The translations under genes were made by a program, and so were the position numbers. Positions 17,174 through 26,728 of a stretch of DNA of 64,000 nt are shown piece after piece. Position 1 is the first letter of the stretch; the number at the start of each line of letters is the position of its first letter. Origin of the DNA: CAWCPR01 sp963797475 (lineage in GTDB: Bacteria > Chloroflexota > Anaerolineae > Anaerolineales > UBA4823); contig CAWCPR010000019.1 of NCBI GenBank assembly GCA_963797475.1, positions 195,172 through 259,171 of the forward strand, in the 5' to 3' direction. A model generated the notes under the pieces. It was not told the DNA's origin and ran no database searches. It was given only the letters and a program-made list of their open reading frames with translations.

Positions 17174-18781
17174 ATGCATTCAGCGCTTCCAGCAGGAATT
17201 GAGTTAAAAGGCCCCATCAAACCAGGGTTCGATAAAATCCTTACCCCGGCTGCCCTGGCGTTTGTCGCCGGGCTCCAACGCGAGTTCAATTCTACCCGCA
17301 AGACCTTACTTTCAAAACGAGTTGAAAGGCAGCAAGCGTTTGACGCCGGTGAGTTGCCGGATTTTCTCCCGTCCACATTGGCTATACGAAATGACCGCAC
17401 CTGGAGAGTCGCTGACACTCCTACCGATTTGCAAAAGCGGCGCGTGGAAATCACGGGACCAACGGATCGCAAAATGATGATCAACGCCTTCAATTCTGGG
17501 GCAAGCGTCTTCATGGCCGATTTTGAAGACGCCAATTCACCCACCTGGCAGAACATGGTCGAAGGACAGGTCAACTTGCGTGATGCCATCGACGCTTCAA
17601 TATCCTACACCAGCCCAGATGGGAAGCGCTACACCCTGAATGAGCAAGTCGCGGTATTGATGGTCCGTCCGCGTGGCTGGCACCTGAACGAAATTCATTT
17701 ACTCATCGACGGCGAACCCGTATCCGGATCCCTTTTCGACTTTGGCCTGTTCATTTTCCACAACGCCCGCCATTTACTGGAGAATGGGACCGGGCCATAC
17801 CTCTACCTGCCCAAGCTCGAAAGCCACCTGGAAGCGCGCTTATGGAACGAAGTTTTCCTCCTTGCTCAAGACCAGCTTGGCCTGAGGCGCGGCACGATCC
17901 GCGCTACGGTGCTCATTGAAACCATTCTGGCCGCGTTCGAAATGGAGGAGATCCTTTACGAATTACGCGATCATTCCGCCGGGCTCAACGCGGGTCGTTG
18001 GGACTACATTTTTAGCGTCATCAAGAAATTCCGCAACCAACCTGGATTCTTGCTGCCAGATCGCGGCCAGATTACCATGACTGTGCCATTTATGCGCGCT
18101 TATACAGAGCTTCTGGTAAAGACCTGCCACCAGCGAGGCGCTCACGCCATAGGCGGAATGGCCGCTTACATTCCCAGCCGGCGGGATCCGGTTGTAAATG
18201 AGATTGCTTTAGAAAAGGTTCGCGAAGACAAACGTCGAGAGTCTGGAGACGGTTTTGACGGCACCTGGGTGGCGCATCCCGATTTGGTGCCGGTCGCCAT
18301 GGAAGTGTTCAATCAGAAATTGGGCGAAAAACCCCACCAAAAAGAACGTTTGAGAGCGGACGTCCATGTGACCGCCGCGGACTTGACACATTTCAAAATT
18401 GAAGGCGCTGAGATCACGGAACAAGGCTTACGCCAGAATATCACTGTTCCCCTGCAGTATCTCGAGTCCTGGCTGCGTGGAACCGGCGCGGTGGCGATAT
18501 TTAATTTGATGGAGGATACTGCCACCGCGGAAATTTCTCGCGCGCAGGTATGGCAGTGGCTGCATAACCAGGAGGCCTGTCTTGCAGATGGCCGGCAGGT
18601 AAATAAGCAGCTCGTTCGAAGCATGCTGCCGGAAGAACTGGAAAAAATAAAGGTGTTGTTTGGCGAACAGCTTTTCAACCAGGGGAAATTCGAGCTTGCC
18701 AGCCAGTTGTTTGACAAGCTTGTTACGGAAGATAGTTTCACCGAATTCCTGACATGGGCCGCTTATGGCCAACTAGACTGA
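17174..18781 (+). CDS. aceB: Malate synthase A
   Basis: The enzyme condenses glyoxylate and acetyl-CoA to malate. The 535-aa product from ATG 17174 (AAAGGAGGG upstream) has NAFNSGASVFMADFEDANSPTWQNMVEGQ, the family's Mg/glyoxylate region, plus RPRGWHLNE and the TIM-barrel motifs GTIRATVLIETILAAFEMEEILYEL and GMAAYIPSRRDP. The length fits the A isoform (about 530 aa) rather than the G isoform. It lies 20 bp upstream of aceA, so both are likely one operon allowing growth on acetate, fatty acids or other C2 sources. Confidence 0.97.
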   Translation: MHSALPAGIELKGPIKPGFDKILTPAALAFVAGLQREFNSTRKTLLSKRVERQQAFDAGELPDFLPSTLAIRNDRTWRVADTPTDLQKRRVEITGPTDRKMMINAFNSGASVFMADFEDANSPTWQNMVEGQVNLRDAIDASISYTSPDGKRYTLNEQVAVLMVRPRGWHLNEIHLLIDGEPVSGSLFDFGLFIFHNARHLLENGTGPYLYLPKLESHLEARLWNEVFLLAQDQLGLRRGTIRATVLIETILAAFEMEEILYELRDHSAGLNAGRWDYIFSVIKKFRNQPGFLLPDRGQITMTVPFMRAYTELLVKTCHQRGAHAIGGMAAYIPSRRDPVVNEIALEKVREDKRRESGDGFDGTWVAHPDLVPVAMEVFNQKLGEKPHQKERLRADVHVTAADLTHFKIEGAEITEQGLRQNITVPLQYLESWLRGTGAVAIFNLMEDTATAEISRAQVWQWLHNQEACLADGRQVNKQLVRSMLPEELEKIKVLFGEQLFNQGKFELASQLFDKLVTEDSFTEFLTWAAYGQLD

Positions 18782-18801
18782 GATTCAGGAGAATTCTACA
18801 C

Positions 18802-20115
18802 ATGTACACGCAGGAGCAAATCGATTCATTGGCAACTTCGTGGGAGAAAGATAAACGCTGGTCCGGCATCACCCGGACCTATTCTGCCGAAGATGTCATC
18901 CGGCTGCGTGGCTCTTTGCAGCTCGATCACACTTTGGCGAAGTTAGGCGCGACAAAGCTGTGGAGCCTTTTACAGAACGAACCATACGTCCAGTCGCTCG
19001 GGGCTCTCAGTGGAAACCAGGCCGTCCAAATGGTGCAGGCCGGCCTGCAAGCGATATACGTCAGCGGCTGGCAGATCGCCGGTGACAGCAATACAGCTTA
19101 TGAAACCTATCCGGATCAAAGCCTTTACCCAGTGGACTCAGCCCCTACCCTTATTCGCCGGATCAATCATGCATTGACGCGCGCAGATCAAATCCAACAC
19201 ATGGAAAATCGAGAAGGCATCGATTGGTTCGTCCCGATCGTTGCAGACGCTGAAGCCGGCTTTGGCGGACCATTGAATACCTTCGAATTAATAAAATCGA
19301 TGATCGAGGCAGGGGCAGCCGGCATCCATCTTGAAGACCAGCTTTCCTCTTTGAAGAAATGTGGCCACATGGGCGGAAAGGTGCTGGTGCCGGCCTCGAT
19401 TTTTATTCAGAAGTTGATCACTGCTCGTCTGGCGGCAGATGTAATGAGCGTCCCGACTTTGATCATCGCCCGCACAGATGCTGACTCAGCAACGCTGATT
19501 CGCTCCGATTCAGACCCGGTAGACCAACCCTATCTGACTGGAGAACGCTCCTTCGAAGGTTATTTCTACTTGAAGGGCGGCGTCGAATATGCAATTCAAC
19601 GCGGCCTGGCATTCGCCCCTTATGCCGATATGGTCTGGTGCGAGACGACGAAACCTGATATTGGTGAAGCGCGCGAATTTGCGCAGGGCATCCACGAGAA
19701 GTTTCCAGGCAAGTGGCTGGCATATAACTGTTCCCCTTCCTTTAACTGGCGGCGCAACCTGGATGACGAGAGCCTTTTGACGTTTCAGGAATACCTGGGT
19801 GAGATGGGTTACAAATTCCAGTTCATTACCCTGGCAGGCTTTCATACATTGAACGCCAGTATGTTCGAGCTGGCGCACTGCTATAAACAGGAAGGGATGG
19901 CTGCCTATGCCAGGTTTCAAACGCATGAGTTTGATCTCGAAGACCGTTACGGTTATCGAGCGATTAAACACCAGAGCTTTGTTGGGGCCGGTTATTTCGA
20001 TGAAGTTTTAATGACCGTTTCGGAGCGGCAGGCTTCAACGACTGCGATGAAAGGATCTACTGAAGAGGATCAGTTTAAACCGCCTCAATATGATGAGGAC
20101 ATCATCCCTCTGTAA
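18802..20115 (+). CDS. aceA: Isocitrate lyase
   Basis: The enzyme splits isocitrate into succinate and glyoxylate. The 437-aa product from ATG 18802 (AGGAGAATTC upstream) has the catalytic KKCGH motif at 185-189 and the PEP-mutase/ICL barrel motifs VPIVADAEAGFGGPLNTFELIKSMIEAGAAGIHLEDQ. YNCSPSFNW is the later active-site segment. The first possible ATG (18754) lies inside aceB and was not chosen. It pairs with aceB and converges with a response regulator gene 13 bp beyond. Confidence 0.97.
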   Translation: MYTQEQIDSLATSWEKDKRWSGITRTYSAEDVIRLRGSLQLDHTLAKLGATKLWSLLQNEPYVQSLGALSGNQAVQMVQAGLQAIYVSGWQIAGDSNTAYETYPDQSLYPVDSAPTLIRRINHALTRADQIQHMENREGIDWFVPIVADAEAGFGGPLNTFELIKSMIEAGAAGIHLEDQLSSLKKCGHMGGKVLVPASIFIQKLITARLAADVMSVPTLIIARTDADSATLIRSDSDPVDQPYLTGERSFEGYFYLKGGVEYAIQRGLAFAPYADMVWCETTKPDIGEAREFAQGIHEKFPGKWLAYNCSPSFNWRRNLDDESLLTFQEYLGEMGYKFQFITLAGFHTLNASMFELAHCYKQEGMAAYARFQTHEFDLEDRYGYRAIKHQSFVGAGYFDEVLMTVSERQASTTAMKGSTEEDQFKPPQYDEDIIPL

Positions 20116-20128
20116 ACCTATTTTTACT

Positions 20129-20776
20129 TTATTCTACTTCCTGGCCTATCAAGCCCATTTGGATCGCCTTGCTAACCGCCTCCGCCCGGTTGGCAGCTTC
20201 GAGTTTTTCCAAAATATGGCGAACGTGTGTTTTAACGGTGTTCTCAGAGATGAAAAGCTCCTCGGCGATCTGTGCAGTCGTCATGCCTTGCGCTAGGCAT
20301 TCCAGCACTTCCATTTCACGACTGCTCAACCCCATATCCGGCGGGCGCGCCTGGTCCAGATTAACTGCCTGGAGAACCTGCCTCGTAACATAGGGTGAAA
20401 GCACTGACATCCCTTGATGAACCAACAGAATGGATTTACGCAATTCCTCAGGTTCAGCGTTTTTCAACAAATATCCGTCTGCGCCGGCGGTGATTGCTCC
20501 CAGCAGGTCTTCCTCATTCTTGGAGATGGTCAACATTAAAATACGGCTTTGCGCTCTTTTTTTCAGAATCCGCACGGTCTCTACACCACCCATCCCAGGC
20601 ATATTGACATCTAATAATACGACGTCTGGTTGGACCTCATGGATTATTTCCACGGCGCTTTCACCGTCCCCAGCCTCCCCAACCACCTGGAATTCCGGCA
20701 TTTCACCTAACAAACTGATCAGACCTGCCCGAAAAAGGGCATGATCGTCGACTACAACCAGGCGGATCCGATTCAT
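20129..20776 (-). CDS. NarL/LuxR-family response regulator
   Basis: The product is 215 aa: receiver domain with the phospho-acceptor Asp in VVLLDVNMPGMGG and a C-terminal LuxR-type HTH (LSSREMEVLECLAQGMTTAQIAEELFISENTVKTHVRHILEKL). Its ATG overlaps the stop of the upstream kinase gene (4 bp), making a two-component operon. The targets are not shown by the sequence; the neighbouring aceBA or the cupredoxin/cytochrome genes are possible. Confidence 0.94.
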   Translation of the reverse strand: MNRIRLVVVDDHALFRAGLISLLGEMPEFQVVGEAGDGESAVEIIHEVQPDVVLLDVNMPGMGGVETVRILKKRAQSRILMLTISKNEEDLLGAITAGADGYLLKNAEPEELRKSILLVHQGMSVLSPYVTRQVLQAVNLDQARPPDMGLSSREMEVLECLAQGMTTAQIAEELFISENTVKTHVRHILEKLEAANRAEAVSKAIQMGLIGQEVE

Positions 20777-22650
20777 TTACCCGATTCTCCTGAATCGACG
20801 GTCTGGAGGCCTACCAAAGGCAGCCTCACCCGCACCACGGTCCCATCCGTGGGGCAACTAATAATTTGAAAATCTGCGCCGATCAAATCTGCACGCTCGC
20901 GCATGCCGCGTAAACCATGCTGGGATGGTCCGGTTACATCTTCAGGGGCAAACCCTGCGCCGTTATCGCGTATTTCGAGCCAGAGGTCTGTCTCCACCTC
21001 TCGAAAACTGATCCAAACATGGGTGGCATCTGCGTGTTTTCGCACATTGCTCAAGGCTTCCTGCACGATTCGCATCAATTGGGCGTGTACCTCAGGAGGC
21101 AGTTCGGAGCTCAATTCCAATGGTTCAAGGACGACGTTCAATTCACTAATTTCCTTGAATTCCTCGATCGTCTGCTCGAGCCATACGCTCAGGTTGTTTC
21201 CAGTCGGCCAGATTCTCAGCCCGTCAATCGCCTGGCGAACATCCAGGTACGCTTCGTTCAAGGTTGAATAACAAAGGTCAATGCTTTTTCGTAAGTGGTC
21301 AAACTCACGCCGCTCAAGATAATTCTGCATTTGTCCCATTGTCAGTTTTAAGAAACCGAGAGTCTGCGCCAGGCCATCGTGGATTTCCCTGGCCAGGCGT
21401 GTTCGCTCTTGGATCATCGTTTTAAACTCAATATCAGCAACCAGGTTTGCATTTTGAATGATGAGCGCGACCTGTCCAGCCACCGTCTGGAGTACGGCAA
21501 GCTGTCTTTGATGTAAAACCTCCTGGCGCCGGCTTCCAACCAATAAAGCGCCGGCTGGTGGCCCGTCGCCGGATTTCAGAGGCGCCGCCAGGATCGATTT
21601 CAAACCCGGTTCAGAGTCTGTTTGTCCGAACAGATCTCCGAACATGACCGGGGAGCCTGAAGCGACGACCCCCTGCAAAACGCCTTCCAGGAAGGGCAGC
21701 GCCTGGTTCGGAAAATTTCCTATCGACGTTTTCAAGAACCCGTCGCCCGATTCCTTAAGGATCAGCATGGCGAAATCCGACTCAAGGCTTTGCTGTACTT
21801 CTTCCAGCAGGCTGCTCAATAACCCTTTTATATCGGTTTTTTCCCGTATCACTTGCATTTGGCGCAACGCTGCCAGCTCGCGCTGCCGGAGCCTGGCGCC
21901 TTCCAGCGCCATGGAAGTCTCGTCTATCATCGCTTTTAAGAACTCCCGGGTTTCAGCGTCAATTTGGTCAGGATTTGAAAAGAAAAGATTCAATACCCCA
22001 AATTCATGCTCGCCGCGCCGGAGAGGCAGGCAAAATAATTCAGATGCCTCGGAAAATGGCCCTTTGAATAGTGGGCAACTTGAACTCTCCAGGAGTGTTT
22101 CCAAGTTCTCACAATTCTTACAGCGATTACGTACAGCCGGAGTTGCCAGATATTCCACCCAATCGCTCATCCCAGGGGCAGGGAGTTCTCCATAACTGAG
22201 AGCCGCCAGCGGCTGCCCGTGTTCATCCAAAGGAACGTAAGAGACGCCCTTTGCTCCAACTAATTCCAGCGATAATTTCAACACCAAATCGATCACTTCA
22301 TTCTCATCGCTGGCATTAACATACTTCTGGCTGATTCGAAATATCGCTCTTAACCGCTTTTGGTCTTCAAGGACCAACCCATCTGCGATTTCAACTCGTT
22401 TCTGGAGCTGGTCGCGCTGCTCGATGAAGAAAATAACGCGGTCTGCAATGATATAAATTAGAACCAATCCCACAAGGGCTAGAGCCCAATAAACAGCCTG
22501 GCCTTCTCGGGATAAATCTACTACCCATGGGGGTCGCAGGATTTCATGTAGAAGCGCAAACAGCAGGGTAACCGCGAGGATGATCCAGGGCAGCCATCGG
22601 AACCGAACAAATTTCGATATTTTCTGTATGAAAACGCTCACATCGTTCAT
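20773..22650 (-). CDS. Sensor histidine kinase, NarX/DesK type with GAF domains
   Basis: The protein is 625 aa. Two TM helices lie at about 20-37 and 50-68, with a very short loop between them, so no large outside sensor is present. Two GAF-like domains follow (about 100-240 and 260-400), the first containing a cysteine cluster (CKNCENLETLLESSSC) that could bind a metal or cofactor. A HisKA_3 domain has the phospho-accepting His in RLAREIHDGLAQTLGFLK, and the ATPase domain has IRDNGAGF and GLRGMRERA. It is the partner of the overlapping NarL-type regulator. Confidence 0.93.
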   Translation of the reverse strand: MNDVSVFIQKISKFVRFRWLPWIILAVTLLFALLHEILRPPWVVDLSREGQAVYWALALVGLVLIYIIADRVIFFIEQRDQLQKRVEIADGLVLEDQKRLRAIFRISQKYVNASDENEVIDLVLKLSLELVGAKGVSYVPLDEHGQPLAALSYGELPAPGMSDWVEYLATPAVRNRCKNCENLETLLESSSCPLFKGPFSEASELFCLPLRRGEHEFGVLNLFFSNPDQIDAETREFLKAMIDETSMALEGARLRQRELAALRQMQVIREKTDIKGLLSSLLEEVQQSLESDFAMLILKESGDGFLKTSIGNFPNQALPFLEGVLQGVVASGSPVMFGDLFGQTDSEPGLKSILAAPLKSGDGPPAGALLVGSRRQEVLHQRQLAVLQTVAGQVALIIQNANLVADIEFKTMIQERTRLAREIHDGLAQTLGFLKLTMGQMQNYLERREFDHLRKSIDLCYSTLNEAYLDVRQAIDGLRIWPTGNNLSVWLEQTIEEFKEISELNVVLEPLELSSELPPEVHAQLMRIVQEALSNVRKHADATHVWISFREVETDLWLEIRDNGAGFAPEDVTGPSQHGLRGMRERADLIGADFQIISCPTDGTVVRVRLPLVGLQTVDSGESGK

Positions 22651-22941
22651 TTTACCCGAAATCTGGTTGATTGAGAAATTTCCCTCGAATTCGGACCGGG
22701 CAAAGTTGGCAGGCTGATCTTTAACATTCCAGAAAAGCCGGATTAACCCTTTCGTATTTTAATCTGCCCGAAAATCCTCCAGAAGGATGAAAGAAAATCA
22801 TCCTCGCCGGCTGTAAAAACTCACCCGCGGGTGGATATACGGACTTTCAAAAAATTAGTATAAATAACATAATCTATTAAGGTTGCATAATTGCTTGATA
22901 ATAACCACATTTAAGATGGTCCAAAAGAGGAGGTACATAAA

Positions 22942-23343
22942 ATGAAGAAGCGCACAATCCTGGTTTTGAGCGTTCTGGCTCTTTTCGTCCTCGGCTTCGT
23001 ATCCGCATGTGGTCCGAAAGCCGTGGAGATTTCAACGACGATGAAAGAATTCACATTCGATCCCAATTCATTCACCGTGCCTAAAGGCGCGAAGGTGACT
23101 CTAAAACTGAACAATATGGGTGCGTTGCAGCATGAATTCGTGATTATGAATTTAGGTAAGCAGGCAACGATTCCTTTCGATGACGACGATGAGGGAAATA
23201 TTTATTGGGAGCAAGAGCTTGACCCCGGTGAAAATATGAGCGTAGAATTCACGGCGCCATCCGATCCGGGAGAGTATCAGGTTGTCTGCGGAACCCCCGG
23301 ACACCTGGAGCAAGGCATGATGGCTAAATTGATCGTAAAATAG
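22942..23343 (+). CDS. Cupredoxin-domain lipoprotein
   Basis: The product is 133 aa with a lipoprotein signal peptide (lipid Cys23) and an AGAGGAGG site before the ATG. The rest is a blue-copper fold: His64 in LQHEFV, then Cys116, His121 and Met126 in VVCGTPGHLEQGM supply all four type-1 copper ligands. It is likely an electron carrier on the outer face of the membrane. The cytochrome c lipoprotein encoded convergently next to it may be a partner. Confidence 0.92.
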   Translation: MKKRTILVLSVLALFVLGFVSACGPKAVEISTTMKEFTFDPNSFTVPKGAKVTLKLNNMGALQHEFVIMNLGKQATIPFDDDDEGNIYWEQELDPGENMSVEFTAPSDPGEYQVVCGTPGHLEQGMMAKLIVK

Positions 23344-23351
23344 ATCGGTAG

Positions 23352-23798
23352 CTAATTTCCCAGCGTTCGTAAAAAGGTGATGACCTGCCAGATTTGCTCT
23401 TTACTCAAAATATTCCTCCAGGCAGGCATTGCGGAGTGAAATGGCGCCATTTGTCCACCCTCGTTGATTCTCCAAAACAAGTAAGCGTCGCTAAAATTGC
23501 CCATACTATCGGCTAGGTTGGCGGGTTTCGGCTCCAGAGACATGGAAACCGGCCCGTCGCCTTTGCCTTCATCCCCATGACAGGAGGCGCAGTTTGATTT
23601 AAAGATTTTTTCACCTGCGGTTACAGCCTCAGTCTGGCCTGAAAAGGGGTTTGTTTGACCTTCATAATCGGGTGGCGCAGTGGGTACACTGGTCGCAGGG
23701 CTGGAAGGCGCTGATTGGGATGCGTTCCCACCACAAGCGAACAGAATGAATACACTGGTCACAATAACGACCAGAAATAGAATCCTGGTTTGGGTCAC
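23352..23798 (-). CDS. Class I-like cytochrome c lipoprotein
   Basis: The product is 148 aa with a lipobox (Cys22 in LFACGG) followed by a Ser/Pro/Thr linker. One heme site CASCH (Cys70, Cys73, His74) opens a small cytochrome c domain ending IWQVITFLRTLG, and a Met in the MAPFHSAMPAWRN region is the likely sixth ligand. The role is single-electron transfer at the outer membrane face in respiration. Confidence 0.93.
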   Translation of the reverse strand: MTQTRILFLVVIVTSVFILFACGGNASQSAPSSPATSVPTAPPDYEGQTNPFSGQTEAVTAGEKIFKSNCASCHGDEGKGDGPVSMSLEPKPANLADSMGNFSDAYLFWRINEGGQMAPFHSAMPAWRNILSKEQIWQVITFLRTLGN

Positions 23799-23822
23799 GA
23801 TATCCCTCTATATGCCCAAAAC

Positions 23823-24293
23823 TTATTTCTCTAAACTTTTGAGCTCCTCTAAGATTTCTTCACTGTGGTTAGCAGGTTTAACTTTTTCGAAGACTTTGAC
23901 GATCTGGCCCTTTTCGTCAATCAGGAAAGTCGTTCGTAAAACCCCTTCATACGACCTGCCCGCAAGCATCTTTGGCCCCCAGACACCGTATAGATCACAC
24001 ACTTTATGATTAGCGTCGGCCAACAGCGTAAACGGCAGGTCATATTTGGTTCTAAACCGGGTATGTTTTTCGGAGGTGTCCGGGCTCACTCCCAGAATCT
24101 CAACACCGGCCGCCTCATATTGGCTGTAATCATCGCGAAAGTTGCAAGCTTCAGTTGTACACCCAGGCGTATCATCCTTAGGATAAAAGTATAGAACGAC
24201 CGGTTTACCCCGGTAATCTTTGAGAGAACGCATCTCTCCATTCTCGTCAGGAAGTCTAAAATCAGGAGCAGAAACTCCAGCAGTCAATGTCAT
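23823..24293 (-). CDS. bcp: Thioredoxin-dependent peroxiredoxin (Bcp/PrxQ)
   Basis: The 156-aa enzyme reduces peroxides. The peroxidatic Cys45 lies in PKDDTPGCTTEAC and the resolving Cys50 is five residues later, the alpha-helix arrangement of PrxQ. Length and the C-terminal FEKVKPANHSEEILEELK are typical. It starts 24 bp upstream of the cytochrome c gene on the same strand and may be cotranscribed with it. Confidence 0.95.
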   Translation of the reverse strand: MTLTAGVSAPDFRLPDENGEMRSLKDYRGKPVVLYFYPKDDTPGCTTEACNFRDDYSQYEAAGVEILGVSPDTSEKHTRFRTKYDLPFTLLADANHKVCDLYGVWGPKMLAGRSYEGVLRTTFLIDEKGQIVKVFEKVKPANHSEEILEELKSLEK

Positions 24294-24309
24294 ATTTCTT
24301 TTCCCGCCT

Positions 24310-24678
24310 CTATTTTATCAGGTTCGTCTTACGCAAAACTGCTTCTACCGCCGGGAACCCCGCCGGTTTTACAATCACCAATAACGCTCCGGTTTTTCGG
24401 GCCTTTATCGCCGTCTCAGGCTGGTCATCGGATGTGATGAATACGACCGGGATTTCGGCTAACTGAGGCAGGCGTCTCAAGTAAGCCATCACTTCGAAAC
24501 CATCCACACCGGGCATATTAATGTCTAAAAAGACAATGTCCGGAACAGTCTGGCTCAAGGCGAGCATGGCATTCCTGGGCCCGTATGCCGGGCTTGCTTT
24601 CACCCCAAGAAACTCGAGCATCCGGCAAAGACCGTCTGCTGTAAGTCGATTGTCGTCAATAACGAGCGCAGATGGCAT
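24310..24678 (-). CDS. Single-domain response regulator (receiver only)
   Basis: The 122-aa CheY-like protein has the acidic pair in VIDDN, phospho-acceptor Asp in VFLDINMPGVDG, the Thr/Ser in FITSDD and the Lys in IVKPAG. There is no output domain, so it probably acts by protein contact or in a phosphorelay. It lies between bcp and the MoeA fusion on the same strand. Confidence 0.9.
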   Translation of the reverse strand: MPSALVIDDNRLTADGLCRMLEFLGVKASPAYGPRNAMLALSQTVPDIVFLDINMPGVDGFEVMAYLRRLPQLAEIPVVFITSDDQPETAIKARKTGALLVIVKPAGFPAVEAVLRKTNLIK

Positions 24679-24699
24679 AGCTTGGCGAAGAATACTAGC

Positions 24700-26697
24700 T
24701 TAATCGATGTTGGCAACAATTTGTCCCATCTGTGCGATATCGTATCCGGGCATAGCTGCAACTGCCTGGCGGAATCCCGGATCAGCCAGAACTTCCAGGA
24801 GCGGCTCAAGCAGACTGCTGGAATAATATTCCTCCGGGATCACGAGATCATAGCGTTCCTGGAACAATGGAACGAAATCCAGATCCAACGCTTGAGCGGC
24901 TGCGGCTATACCCAGCCCGCAGTCGGCCCGAAAAGATGCCACCGCAGCAGCAACCGCCAGATGGGTGTATTCTTCTTGAGTGTAACCTTGTATTCTTTCC
25001 GCTGCAATCCCCAAAAGGTCCAGGTGGTAATCCAATAACACGCGCGTGCCGGCGCCCCGTTGGCGATTCATGTAAGTCACGTCTGGACGGGCCAGATCGT
25101 TCAATGTTCGAATGTTTTTAGGGTTATTTTTCAACACCAGCAAACCTTGCTGCCTGCCCGCGAGAGTCACTAATTTGATCTTTGCCCCGGGTAAATATTG
25201 GCGGATATAACTCAAGTTATATTCCCCACTGGATGGATCCAACAGGTGAGAACCGGCCAGGTGGGCTTCGCCGCGCTGCAATGCAACCAACCCTCCCAGG
25301 CTGCCAACGTTTGCCGAAGCAAGCCGCCTCCCCCGGCTCACTAAATATTGAGCAAGAATATCCAGGGTCATATCGTGCGAACCAATCGCAAATATGGTAT
25401 GCTCAAGGTCGGATAGGGGACGATACAGGCGCACATCGACCGGCGCTCCCGCCGGGAGACCTTGAGAACCGCGCGGTAATATTGCGATACCATCCGCACG
25501 AACTAACGAGGTGAGCACACCCGAACCGCGTGACAATGGGGCTGCCAATAATTTACCGCCCACCCGTCCTACAGCCACACGCAAGTAATCTTCATCTCCT
25601 GGCGGCGAAGTCACTTTCCGTGTCAGGGTTGCCTGGATCTTTACGGGTTCTGCCGGGGGGCGACCCAACCAGCGCGACAGCAATGGCTCCACGAAAATCT
25701 CTCCTGTTAAGGCAGCAGAGACTGGATAGCCAGGCACCCCAATAATTGGGACTCGTCCGGATTTCCCGGAACCTTCATCCGGATTTGAAACCATTCCCAG
25801 GATTACCGGGTGACCCGGTCGCACGGCAATACCATGAACGAGCAGCTCGCCCAGCGATTCGACGATCCTTGATGAATAATCTTCGGATCCGGCTGAAGAC
25901 CCTGCATTAAGCAGGATCAAGTCGAAACTGCGGGCAGCTTCTCTAACTTTTTGACGAATTTGTTCCAGGTCATCCACGGTAATCGGGAACCTTCTGGCTT
26001 CACCGCCCCAGCCATTCACTTGCGCAGCCAGGACCACGGAGTTAAATTCAATAATATCGCCTTCTTTTACAGACGATCCGATCGGAACTAATTCCGTCCC
26101 GGTCGGCAGTATCGCTACCTTTGGGCGGCGCGCCACCCGAACGCTTCGGTGCCCACAGGCTGCGATCGCCCCCAGGTCTACAGGCCGGAGCACGTGAGCA
26201 GCAGGAAGTACGAGTTGAGTAGCCACCATGTCCTCGCCTAAGGGTCGAATGTGACTCCAGGGAGGCAGCGCTGCCCGGATACGAATACGCTCGGGTTTGC
26301 GGGGATCAGGAGCGATTTGACCATCAGAATCCAGAGATTCTACGTTTTCAATTGGGATGACCGCATTTGCCCATCTCGGTACCGGATCGCCCGTATCGAC
26401 GTACATCGCCTGAACGGGTCCTTTGCTGGAAAGGCAGTTCAACAAGACTGGCGAAGTTAACATAGCGCCTTTTGTCTCGCCAGCATCCACAGCGAAGCCG
26501 TCCATCGCCGCCGAATGGTAATGAGGGGATGAGATTTTTGCCCATACCGGTTCGGCTAACACGCGACCCAGGCAGCTTTCATCCAGACGCGCCTCTTCCA
26601 CACCCAGTAAACCCCACCGACCGGCAGATTTCAGGGCCTCTTCAAAACGAGCCCATGCATCAGAAAGCGGTATGTCGTGAAGATAAATTTTACTCAT
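24700..26697 (-). CDS. MoeA-type molybdotransferase fused to a periplasmic-binding-like domain
   Basis: The product is 665 aa. Residues 1-410 are MoeA: AMDGFAVDAGET, YVDTGDPVPRWANAVIPIENVE, ILPTGTELV and GVPGYPVSAALTGEIFVEPLL. The usual GGVS loop is NAGSSAGSED here. Residues about 440-665 (IFAIGSHDMTLDILAQYL... RQRGAGTRVLLDYHLD... CGLGIAAAAQALDLDFVPLFQERYDLVIPEE) form the PBP/LysR-substrate-like domain known from molybdate-related fusions such as ModE/LysR-type proteins. It probably inserts molybdenum into molybdopterin, and the second domain may sense molybdate or tungstate. No signal peptide is present. Confidence 0.92.
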   Translation of the reverse strand: MSKIYLHDIPLSDAWARFEEALKSAGRWGLLGVEEARLDESCLGRVLAEPVWAKISSPHYHSAAMDGFAVDAGETKGAMLTSPVLLNCLSSKGPVQAMYVDTGDPVPRWANAVIPIENVESLDSDGQIAPDPRKPERIRIRAALPPWSHIRPLGEDMVATQLVLPAAHVLRPVDLGAIAACGHRSVRVARRPKVAILPTGTELVPIGSSVKEGDIIEFNSVVLAAQVNGWGGEARRFPITVDDLEQIRQKVREAARSFDLILLNAGSSAGSEDYSSRIVESLGELLVHGIAVRPGHPVILGMVSNPDEGSGKSGRVPIIGVPGYPVSAALTGEIFVEPLLSRWLGRPPAEPVKIQATLTRKVTSPPGDEDYLRVAVGRVGGKLLAAPLSRGSGVLTSLVRADGIAILPRGSQGLPAGAPVDVRLYRPLSDLEHTIFAIGSHDMTLDILAQYLVSRGRRLASANVGSLGGLVALQRGEAHLAGSHLLDPSSGEYNLSYIRQYLPGAKIKLVTLAGRQQGLLVLKNNPKNIRTLNDLARPDVTYMNRQRGAGTRVLLDYHLDLLGIAAERIQGYTQEEYTHLAVAAAVASFRADCGLGIAAAAQALDLDFVPLFQERYDLVIPEEYYSSSLLEPLLEVLADPGFRQAVAAMPGYDIAQMGQIVANID

Positions 26698-26728
26698 TGC
26701 ATTTTAGAATCAGGGAACTCCACTCGTA